Assembly (NCBI GenBank): GCA_947445425.1
Contig: CANFFA010000013.1
Coordinates: 1-15,674, forward strand
Length of the DNA stretch: 15,674 bases
Direction: 5' to 3'
Source: Paludibacteraceae bacterium
GTDB taxonomy: Bacteria; Bacteroidota; Bacteroidia; Bacteroidales; Paludibacteraceae
Shown here in pieces: positions 1-12,000 of the stretch (positions within the stretch are counted from its first letter, which is position 1; each line of letters starts with the position of its first letter). The notes below the pieces were generated by a model. The model was not told the DNA's origin. It saw only the letters and a list, made by a program, of their open reading frames with translations, and searched no databases. The position numbers were made by a program, and so were the translations under genes.

Positions 1-3000
1 AACTATCCAAGTATTGATAATGCAACCCCACAGCTCAGCAACCAAGAAGCCAACAATGTAATTTACGGCAATATCCCAGGTACAACTAAAATTGGTGATG
101 TTTCAATCCTACCCATTGGGAAAGATTGGCAACAACAGGCACAAACAAAAGCCGAAAGTGATAATAACAAATCATATCCACTACAAGGGGTAAACGCAAA
201 GTTGGAGCCAACAAAGATTGGTACTATCGAAGGTCAAAGTGTTGAAGAGAATCAAAAGGAGGTTCAAGATGAACAAGACGCAAATGCACCGGCATTCTCC
301 AATGGAAATCTAAGGCATTTGTACAAAGTGTTTAATTCAGGAAGCAAATCAATGTTTTCTTCTATTGGTACGGCCATAGTTGACCAAGCAAAACAGTTGC
401 AAAAATTAGATCCGCATACTATTCACGACGATGAATTCGAGAAGAATCAACAAACCTTCCAACAAGCCGAGGAAGATTTGGCAAAGTGGAAAAATACAGA
501 TGCCCCAAAGCTAAAAGGAACATTCGGTGAAGCAATTGTCAACATGGCTCCCCTTGTAGGTCTTACGGCTGCCACTCTTCTAACTAAAAGCCCACAATTG
601 GCTGGAGCTACCACAGCTATGTTCGGTGAAATGGGTGCTGGTGAAGGCTTGCAAGCTGCCGATGAGTGGGCAAAAGAAACAGGAAAATCAATTACAGAAG
701 CTCAAAGGCAAGCTGCAGCTGTCGGCTATCTTGCTGCATACTCACTTCCAGTCGGGGAATATCTCGACAAATACCTGGTGAAAGGGGCTGGCAAATATGT
801 GATGGGTAAAATGTTTACGGCAAGCCCTGAATTGCTTATTAAGAGCGGTGCACAGATTATTGAGGCAGCAGCAAAACAAACTCCTTCATTTGCAAAAAGA
901 CTTGTAAGTACCGCCATGAATAGCGCATTGCATGGCGTTGGTACCATGGAAGCAATGGACTTAACAAAAATGGCCACTGATAAGCTTGTATTGGACAAGG
1001 GTGTATCTTATGACGAATTCAAAAATAGGGTAATTGAAAGCGCAAAAGCTGGTGTTTTATTTGGACTGGCCACAGCTCCATTTGCTGCAACGGCTATGAA
1101 CAAAGACATTGCTGAACGAAGAGCCAATCAAAAGGAGGTTACATTCACATTGGACAACAAGGGTAAGTCAATTGAGCTCATTCCTCAAAATGATGGCTCA
1201 TTAATCGGAATGAAACCCGATGGTTCAACTACAAAAGTTACCCAAGTGATGATTGATAAGTCATTTACCATGACAACCGACCATTTCAATCAAACAGTAG
1301 AAGCCTACAAAAATGACAAGTCAATTGACCAGAATATCGACCGAAGCGCATTTGAGAAGCGTATTGTCCAATCCTTGAAAAATTTTCAGACTACGTATGG
1401 AAAAATACTCGTAGCCACAGATGTCAATGGCGATAAGCTTTATGTACACGGAAAAGACGAGCAAGGCAATCTAATTGGCGTGGATGCAAGTGGTGAGGTT
1501 AAACTGGTTGATACAAGCGCACAAATTGAATCCGCTCCCATTGGCGATGTACACCAATCAATCATGGCTAAGTATGACGAAGTTAAAAACTTTGATCCTA
1601 CGCCTAAAGGTAGCGACCAACAAGCAATTGAAAGTACAGAACCTACTCCAAGAAGTACGGAATCAGCAATTGACCCACTTCAACAACACATTGACGAAAT
1701 CAACAAGAATGTAGCTGAACACGTAACTGCCTATCACAACCCTGATATGGGTGCCGTTGTTTCTGCAAAGCTTGTAGGAACTGACGAGCCGATACAAGTA
1801 ACAGGCGGTAAGATTGTACAAAATCCAGATGGTACTATCAACGAGAATGAATCTGACCAAGCTATTTATTACAAGGACGAGAACGGAGTATCACAAGTAG
1901 TTGGACTGGATAAGATTGAAGGTATTGTGGAGAACAATCCTTTGAACGATGCTATTCAACAAACACAGGCCATTAGCACAGCTCCACTTATTGCTCAAAT
2001 GCAAGCCAATCAACAGACTCAACAACAGGAAGCAGCACCGGTTGAAACCTTGACACCCAATGTAGACAGTTCGGTGCAAAATATTGATAGCTCCACTCCC
2101 GCCCCACAAGTGGAAGAACAGCCGGCACAAGAAACTCCACAAAGTTTTTCTTCTCAAATACCCACTAGCACTATTCAGAACAAAAAGGGCGAAACCGTAA
2201 AGACAGTCACAAACTACGAACAAGTAGCTCCCGAAACGACATTGGGAGCTTTACAGGAGAAATTTGAAACTCCCGAAGAGATAAAGGCAGTTGTAGATGC
2301 AAAAATTAAAAGAACTGAAGGTGAGATTGCAAAAATCGGAAAGTTCAGAGCCACTGGCGAGATTGATACCGATACCCTAAACAGGAAAAAAGCAAAGGAG
2401 GCCATTTCTCAAGCCAACAAAGAGCTGGAGTATTGGAATTCTGTTAATGATTTGATGAAGGCAAAAGCGGAAGAGGACAGAAAGAAAAAAAATACTGAAA
2501 CAAAATTCTACGAACCCAAACCAAAAGTTTTAGCACAAGCTCCACAATTAAGCGAACTTCAAGAAAAATTCATGAACCCATCCACAAGATTAGAGGCTGC
2601 CACTGAAATAGCCAATCAACTTGAAGGAGCGTTCAATACGAACACCAAGGCACAGTTAAAAACAAGCAGGGAGGAATTCATACAAGGACTTTCAGACCTG
2701 GGGTTACAAGGCGACAAGCTAAACGATGTAGTTGACACCATTAATACCGGACGTGTTGGAGGTTTGTTCTACAAGGGACAGGTTCTTATTAACCTTCAAG
2801 ACCTTGCTTCCACTGATTTGTTCATTAAAGCATGGGCACACGAGCAATCACACGCAGTTGTAAATGATAACTTTACTACTGAACAGTTAGAAGCTATCTA
2901 TCAAAAAGGTGGCACCAAACTTGCTGATTTGTACTTAAATCAGCTTGAAAAGAGTTATAGCAAGGCTGCACAGGCTGACGAAATACTTTCCTATGCAGTT

Positions 3001-6000
3001 CAAAGATTGTTTAAGGATTCGGGCGGTTTTGTTGATGAACACATTAACTTTGCACCTATTCCCGAAGCAATTAGAGAAGAAGTAAAACAAATAATCAACA
3101 TACTCAAAAATGGATCAAGAGAAAACAACATCGGTCAACCTGGACGACCTTCACCTGACATTGGTCGGAGTAACGGAACAGGAATTGAACAGACACCAGG
3201 AGCTACTCAGTCAGGAAACGGAACCAGTGAACGAGCAGCGCAACCTTCAACTGTTGAATCAAGTATTAAAGGAAAGCACAACGAGCTTGTAAGTAAACTA
3301 AAAATCTACAATAGTACACCAGCATCTTATGTAGGCCAAAGGCAGGAACAATTCAAAAAGATACAATCATTATCACAAGAATTGGATTACAGTCTTACTT
3401 TTCATGGGAAAGAGCTTGTTTCAGTCAAAGATGGCAATACCATCAAGACCATTGCAGCAAAGGCCGACAAGGAAGCTATTGAAGCACACAAGCTACTCAC
3501 CGAATATCCAAAGGAGGTACAAGATTTCACCAATCTGTTATTCAATACAGGTGGGCTTTCTGTCCATGGACTTGATTTAGGTGGTGTAAATCCTATACAA
3601 GCCGAACGAAATATCCTTGAAGGCAAAAAGACCATTGCATCAAATGGGGCTATTGATATTCTTGAAGCAATGGTAAATAGTGGAATGGTTACTATCCGGG
3701 CAACAAAGTTTTCGCCTGCTATTGAAATGCCAATGCAGGAGTACCTAAACCTGATTACTCCCGAAGAAAAACCAATCGAAAAGGCCATACTAGACCATAT
3801 TCCTGACGAGATTTACGCAAAGATATATGGCCTTGATAAACTTTCAGAAAGTGAAATCGAGGAATTAAACAGTTATGTTCGCATAGGCGATGAATACATT
3901 AATAATTACGACAATGAAATTAACACCCGAACAGATGAAGATAGCACGCCAAAAGGCATTGACGATGTTGCGATTAGCGGAATTGAGGAAACAAAAGGGA
4001 ACGACAGAGAAATAGATTACAGTGGAAAGGAACAAAGTCGTTTTATTGAAAAACTAACTACTGAATTTCCAAATGGAGTTAAGCTATATCATAGAACAAC
4101 ACCTGAAGCATGGGAATCTATTCAAAAAGATGGACAGTTAACTGCATCTGATAGCGTAGCAGGAACACACACAGTATTAGAGGATAGAGATATTCAAAGA
4201 GTTTCGCCAATTTCTAATCCTATTCAATTAGAAATAAGTGTTCCTGTAAGTCTGTATGGTGAGTTATATCCCGAAGAGAACACTTATCGTGATTTTACTG
4301 TTGAAACCGATGATTATACAGAAGACACATTCAACGAATACTTAAAAGAACATCCAAAGTTAATCGGAGGAGACATTATTTACAATGGTGATGTTCCGTT
4401 ATCTTATGTAAAAAGGATTGATAATAGCGTAAACCAGCAAATTGAATCCCAAAAACCAAACATCACTCCTACCGAAGCTAATACAGGTGTAACAAAACTT
4501 ACTCCTGAACTGGTCACAAGAAATGAGCGTAAGGCTGAACTTGGAGCTAAAATTGCAGCCAAGATTAGAAAAACTCCCGAATCAGAAGTAAGGCTTCAAC
4601 AAATACCATCTTTTGACCTAGAGCTGAATGCAATGGGTATCGAGATGTCGCAGATAATTTTCGAGGAAGGAAACAGCTCAATAGAAGATTATTCCAAGCA
4701 GATGATTGATGCAATTGGTGAAGATATTCGCCCTTACATCAAAATGTTCTATGAAATGACACGTTACTACCCTGGTACTAATGTGAAAGGACTTACCGAA
4801 CCAAAGGCGGTAGCAGATTTCGATATTGACGGCTTTAATACAGCTTACTCAAATGAACAGCCAACAGAACCAATAGCGACAAAATCGGAACCAAAAGAAA
4901 CAGCTTTCCAAACGTCACTATTTGATGATGAACCAATAAAGTCGAAAGCTAGAGCAAAAAAAACAACACAAAAAACTGATACTACTGAAAAAAGTAATGC
5001 CGTTATAAAAGAAGAGGTCAAAGCTAAATTACCAACTAAAGTTACAGTTAAACCCGAAATCGGTGGAGAACATGGAACTGAAGCTGAAATAATTAATAGC
5101 GTTGTTGGAAATGAAAAGAAACATCTACTTCATTTTCCTGATGGAACAGAATTTTGGACAAACAAAGATAGTTTAGAAACAATAAATAATACAGATCATG
5201 AAACTAATCAACCATCCCTGGGCATTGATAGCCCTTTGGAAGCTGGCGCAGTATCTACCGGCATCACTACTGGAAATGGCACAGGACGAACCAAAGAAAC
5301 TGCTAATTCAGATAGAAAAGAGGGTTCAGTCAGCGATGGATTGGCAATCAACAGCCATGAAAAACGGAGGGAACAAGGACGAGGTGCAGGAGATAGCTTT
5401 AACGCTACTCGATCCGAGTTATTGCCCGGAACATCCGGAGGAGATCGAAATATCTCAATCGCAAATGGATCAAATCTACAAGAAGTTGGTGGAGTTGTCG
5501 AACTAAAGAACTCAAGGAACCTCATCATTAATCGTGATGAGGTTGTGGCACCCAAGGGCGATGTTTCCAAAATAAAGGCCAACTTTGCAGCTATTAAATT
5601 AGCCAAGAAACTTAATGAAACTGGAGCAATAGCCACTCCCGAACAAATGACTACCCTTGTAAAGTACACAGGTTGGGGTGGTTTGGCAGCAGCTTTCAAG
5701 GAAGATAACCCGAATTACAAGACATTACGGGATGCTCTTAACGATGAAGACTACGAATCGGCAAGAGCATCCACAACAACATCATTCTACACCCCTCCTT
5801 CCGAAGTTGCATCCATTTGGGATATGATTGAGAAATTGGGATTTAAGGGCGGTGAAATACTTGAACCATCCGCAGGTATAGGCCACTTCTTCGGCCTTGT
5901 ACCAAAACACATATCCAGCAAATCTAACCTAAGAGGAATTGAACTTGATAACATTTCTGGTTTGATTCTAAAATCGTTGTACCCTGATGCCAAAATAAAC

Positions 6001-9000
6001 ATTGGAGGATTCGAGGAGCAACGCATACCAAACAACAGTCTCGATCTTGTCGTTTCTAACGTTCCTTTTGGGGCATTCAAAGTACATGACAAGTTCGACA
6101 AAGACCTCTCCTCAAAGTTCGACATACACGACTATTTCATTGCCAAGAGCGTTAGGAAACTAAAGCCGGGTGGAATCGCTGTTTTTGTCACCACCACTTC
6201 TACACTTGATAAAAGTTCAGCACTAAGACATTGGGTTATCAATGAGGGTAATGCCGATTTTATTGATGCCGTTCGTTTAAATACCGAAACATTTAAAAGT
6301 AGTGCAGGAACAGAGGCATCCTCCGACATTATTATCATGAGAAAAAGAGACACTTCTGAAAAATCCCCTTATGCTGTGAATATGCAGGACGTTGCCACTT
6401 TGAGAGAAGCTGGCTATACTGTTGATAAGAAAGGAAGCTGGGGAGGAATAATTGGAACAGAAGAGAAGACCGCAATTATGCGTGTCAACAAATACTTTTC
6501 GGAGAACCCACACAAAGTAGCCGGTGAAATGAAGTTTGGTTTCGAGGGTGGCAATGCCATTCGTCCTACTGAGCAACGTGTGGCACCAGTTAAAGGGATC
6601 AACCAGGAAGAAGTAATTTCTACCTTCATCAACTCGCTGCCCTCCAATATCTACAATACTAAAAAATCAGTCGATAAGAAATCGGTTGATTCAGACGGAA
6701 CAAAAGAAGGTGGACTTACTGTTATCAACGGAATCCCTCACATAATCAATTTTGGTGTAGCCACTCCAACGGACTGGAATACAAACAAGGTGGCAGGACA
6801 CGAAAAGTCTGTTGCGCTTCAAGAATATATCTCAATCAAAAATGCAATCGGGAAACTGCTTGATGCCGAAAACAAGGACTTAAAGGATATTGAGGCATAC
6901 CGAAAAGAATTGAATACGGTTTATGACAACTTCGTATCAAAATTTGGGTACCTTTCAGAGAACAACAAACTTAATTTCTTGAAGGATGATGTTGATTTCC
7001 CTGCCATTGCAGCCATTGAGACCGTAAAACAATTGTCAAAGCCTGGAGAACGAAAAAAGGAATTTAAAATTTCTAAAACCGATATTTTTCATACCCGTGT
7101 TATTAGCAAACAACAAGAACTTAAAGCCGACAACGTAACGGATGGCATCAAAAACAGCATTTACAAATTAGGTCAGGTTGACATTCCCTATATTTCCAAC
7201 ATGATTGGAAAATCAGAAGCGGAAACAAAACACGAAATTTTGTCACAAAGATTAGGTTTTGAAAATCCATCTACCGGAATGATTGAAGAGCGTAACCACT
7301 ATCTATCGGGTAATGTAAGGCAAAAGCTGGCTATTGCAGAACAGGCCAACGATGAAGGGGTATTCAATGCAAATGTAGAAGAACTGCTAAAGGTTATTCC
7401 CAATGAGATTCCGATACACCTTATCAAAGTGTCACTTGGTAGTACTTGGGTACCGGTAGAAGCATACAACGAGTTTTTCAAACAAACATTCGATGTAACT
7501 GCCAGTATTCAAAAAACCTCCTCAGATAAATTTACGGCCAAACTTTCAAACAAAGGTAACGCAAAGGATTACGAACATGGATTAGCCGAAGCAGGTGTAC
7601 CCGGAAGTACAATAGCCTTAAATGCAATGAACAATTCACCTACCACGGTGTATCGGTCAGAGTATGTAGATGGAAAAAGAATGTCCGTAAAAGATGCTCA
7701 AGCTACCGCTCAGGCATCCACCAAACAGGAAGAACTTAACGAGAAGTTTGATTCATGGGCAAAGTCAAGTGACAATTCATTTTCTGATAAAATGGAACGT
7801 GTTTACAATGACACCTTCAATACCAATACTGACAAGAAAATAGACGTATCCTCATTTCAATCATTCCCTGGTGCATCGAGCACAAAGATACCTAGAGAAC
7901 ACCAAAAAGAAGGTGCTGTAAGATCACTACAAACACCGACATTGCTGGCTCACGAAGTGGGTACCGGTAAAACTATTACCCTTATTTCCGCTGCCATGGA
8001 GATGAGAAGGCTCGGTATTGCAAAAAAACCATGCATTGTCGTTCAACGATCCACATTCGACCAGTTCGTAAATGAAATAAAAGGGCTTTACCCATTGGCT
8101 AAAGTGTTAGTTCCTTCAGAAAAGGATTTAACGGCTAAGGAAAGACAATCACTGTTTGCCAAAATAGCCTATAACGATTGGGATATAGTTGTGCTTTACC
8201 ACAGCTATCTTGACAAGATTCCTGACGATATGGATAGGGTAAATCAGTACATTGACGACATGATACAGGAGAAAATGGATTTGCTAAACGAGGTGACAAA
8301 CTCGGAAGGCGATAACTCCAAACGCATGGCCGGTAGTATAAAAAAGGAGATTGAAAACCTAACGAAAAAGAAATCAGTAAAACAAGAGGAAAAAACAAAA
8401 GCCAATGCCAGTGCAAGAGCTGAGAAGCTTATGGATAGGAAGTTGGACAACACTATGACTTTTGAGCAATTGGGAATTGATGCCTTGCTCGTTGATGAAG
8501 CGCACGCCTACAAAAAACTAGGTTTTTCCACTTCACTATCGGGAGTTAAAGGTATTGATGTGGCAGCATCACAAAGAGCTCAAAGTATGAAACTTAAGAC
8601 CTCTTACATACTTGACAACAACAATAATAAGAATGTGGTATTTGCTACTGGTACACCTATTTCAAATACCATGGCAGAAATGTGGACGTGGATGAGGTAC
8701 TTACTTCCGAAATCCGAACTGCAAAGACTTCAAATAAACAACTTTGATTCATTCGTAAACAACTTTGGTACCATTGCCGAATCGGCCGAATTCTCAACAA
8801 GCGGTAAATTCAAGATTACCAACAGATTTGCAAGTTTTTCAAATGTACCCGAACTTGTTTCTATTTGGAACAGAATAGCGCATACTGTACTCACTGAAAG
8901 CGTTGCAACACTCAAAGAAGGTGTGGGAACTCCTATTGTTGAATCAGGAAAGCCAATTGATGTCTTTTTGAAACAAACTCCTGCCTTAAAGTCTGTAATG

Positions 9001-12000
9001 AAAGGGATTAAGAATACCATTACCGAGTTTGAAAATATGTCAGGAAGACAAAAAAAGGAGAACTCACACATACCGTTGGTGATGTTTGGACTAGCAAAAA
9101 GAGCAGCTATTGACGTTCGTCTTGTTGATTCAAGCCTTCCTGATGATCCAGGAAGCAAACTCAATCAAACAGTAAGGGAAATTGTCAAGGACTTGAAACA
9201 AACAGCTGATTACAAAGGAACCATTGCGGTGTTTTGTGATTCGTACCAAAGCAAAGATAAATTATTTAACGTATTCAGCGATATAAAACAAAAACTGATT
9301 GATAGCGGTGTTCCGGTAGAGCAAATTGCAGACATTAGCGACTATGACAACGACAAAAAAAGAGGTGAATTGTTTGAGGCCATAAACGAAGGTGACATTA
9401 GGGTGGTTATGGGAACCACCGAAAAACTAGGTGTTGGGGTAAACATTCAAAAGCGTTTGCATATGCTCATACACATGGATGCTCCTACCAGGCCAAGCGA
9501 TTACCAACAGCGCAACGGCCGTATTATGCGACAAGGGAACTTTCACCTGGATTGGGGAAAGGCAATCAAAATACTCCGTATTGGCGTAGAGCAAACACTC
9601 GATGTTACAGGCTATCAACGATTGGAAATAAAGAAGAAGTTTATCGACCAAATAATGAAGGGCGATGTAAACTCCCGAACCCTTGAAGAGGACGAGTCAA
9701 GCGATTCAAATAACTTTTCAGAAATGATGGGGAATTTGTCCGGTAGCCAAGCTGCACTTGCCTATTCATTAGAGGTAAACAAACTAAAGAAACTAGAGAA
9801 CCAAAGCGAGTACCATGAGAAAAACCAAATTTTCATGGCTTCCGCAATCAAAAAGAACATCAATATCATTGGTGCAACTGGTGATGCTATCAAAAAACTT
9901 CAAAAAGAGAAGGATGAAGTGAAGTCAATCTTCCCTGAAGGTGTGGTAGCTTCTGTAAAAATAGGAACTTCGGACGTAGCAAAAACAGAAGATGAGGTAA
10001 ACAATTTACTTTCCAAGACAATCAACAAAAGGATTGATAAAGAAGTAGAACTGTTACGTGTAGACCATAGCAAAACCAGTACAGTACTTAAATCTACCAT
10101 CGAACTCAATTCCAAAAAGTTCGACCTGCAGATTAACCTAAAGCGTGAGTATGATGCCAAGGCCAATAAGTCAATCGTCAGAAAAAGCATTGACTACTCC
10201 AGTATAGACTATCCCGAATTGAGCGGTAACGCTGGTGCAAAGGTCGAAAATGTAATCAACCATGTTAATGAATTCATTTCACTTCGCAGCTTTGACGATA
10301 GAATAAGGCAAAGAGAAGTCGGACTGTACAAAGCCGAGAAGGAAAACGAGGCTTTTAAACCTCAAATTGGATTGAAATTCCCAAAGGTAAAGGAGCTTGA
10401 AGAGGCTAAAGTAAAGGTTGACAAGCTTTATGAACAAATGGTTGAAGACCTTGCCAAAATTGAAGCACAAGAGCACGAGGAAAACGTTGAGGCAATAAAC
10501 ATTGACCTTGAAGAGGAAAGTTCAGACCATCGTTTACAGCAATTGAAGAATGAAGTTAGGCTTCAACAGCTTCCACCAAACTACAACGACTTTAATGGTG
10601 ATGTACTTGCTTTTGCCAAAGCAACTGCAAAGTATTACGATAGGCAAGCCAAAAAAGCCGATAAAAAGGCTACAAAAGAACAAGTAGAAAAAGAGCTAAA
10701 AGGTGAACCGTTTAGCATTCCAAAGCTTGCTGATTACGTTGGTAGGCCATTCGAGGAGTATCTTCAGGCAAAACAGGACTATATTGATTCAATTGAAAAT
10801 GTAGACTTGAATGGTAGTGCTAAAACAGAAACTCCCGAAATTGAGAAACCATCCGAAATCAAAGATAACCCGGTAACGCTTATTCCTGGTGTTACTGAAT
10901 CGGCAGAATCATACAAACGGTTTAAGGATTCATTTGTGGCTACATTCATCCCTTACAAAGTTGGCCCGGATGGTAAATTAGCCAAGGAGGTAATGACACA
11001 TAATTTGGCCTCACTGGCTCGCAGACAAGAGATTGCAGCAGAAACGCTAAAACAAGCCAAGAGGAAATTCGATAACATGACCAAGTTTGAATCACTTGAC
11101 TTTATCGACAATATGGAACTTGGGCTTGCACAACCCAACGAAGATTTGCAAAAGTACGCCGATATGCTTCGGGAAGCACTGGATACTGGAAGGAACAACG
11201 TTCAGGCATTGGGAACCGGGAAACTAGAGGACTATATCGAAAACTATTTTCCTCATATGTGGGAAAACCCAAAAAAGGCTGCAACTATTTTGGGCAAAAG
11301 GCCACTTGAAGGAAGTAAGAACTGGATGAAAAAACGTACCATTGCCACCACAAGAGAAGGCGTAGAGCGTGGGCTTATTCCTGCAACCTGGAATCCGGTA
11401 GAACTATCTTTGCTAAAAGTTAGAGATATGGAGCGTTATGTAATGGCGCATGAAACATTGAACGAACTCAAAGAAGCAGGAACAGTCGTTTTTGTCAAGT
11501 CAGGTTCCGCTCGTCCAGAAGGATTTGTAAAAATCAACGACAAGATAAGCACCATTCAAAAAATGAATGAGGACAAGACATCAACCATCTTAGGCTTTTA
11601 TTACGCACAAGAGAACGCAGCCCGCATTATCAACAACTATCTATCAGAAGGACTGTGGGGAAATCAGATGTACGACATTTACCGTGGATTGGGTAATGCT
11701 ATTACTCAATTCCAATTGGGACTGTCAGCCTTCCACTTGGGTTTTACTTCAATGGATGCTACTATTTCAAAGTTCGCTATTGGATTGGAATACCTTTACC
11801 AAGGCCAACCGATAGATGCACTAAAACGCTTTGCAGAAATTCCAACGGCTCCAATCACAAATGTGAGGCAAGGACACAAGTTAATGAAGGCATGGTACGG
11901 CAATCCTGCTACTCCTGAATTGGCATTGGTGGCCGAATATATGGAGCAAGCCGGTGGACGTGTTCAAATGGATCAGTTCTATGCAAACAAGTTTAGCGAC

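Noticed and set aside
5208..5699. Minus-strand frame of 163 codons
   Set aside because: It lies opposite the linker and start of the methylase domain, has low-complexity composition and no recognisable motif; it is an antisense shadow.
8730..9164. Minus-strand frame of 144 codons
   Set aside because: It lies opposite conserved helicase coding sequence and is Ser/Leu/Phe-rich as expected of an antisense shadow.
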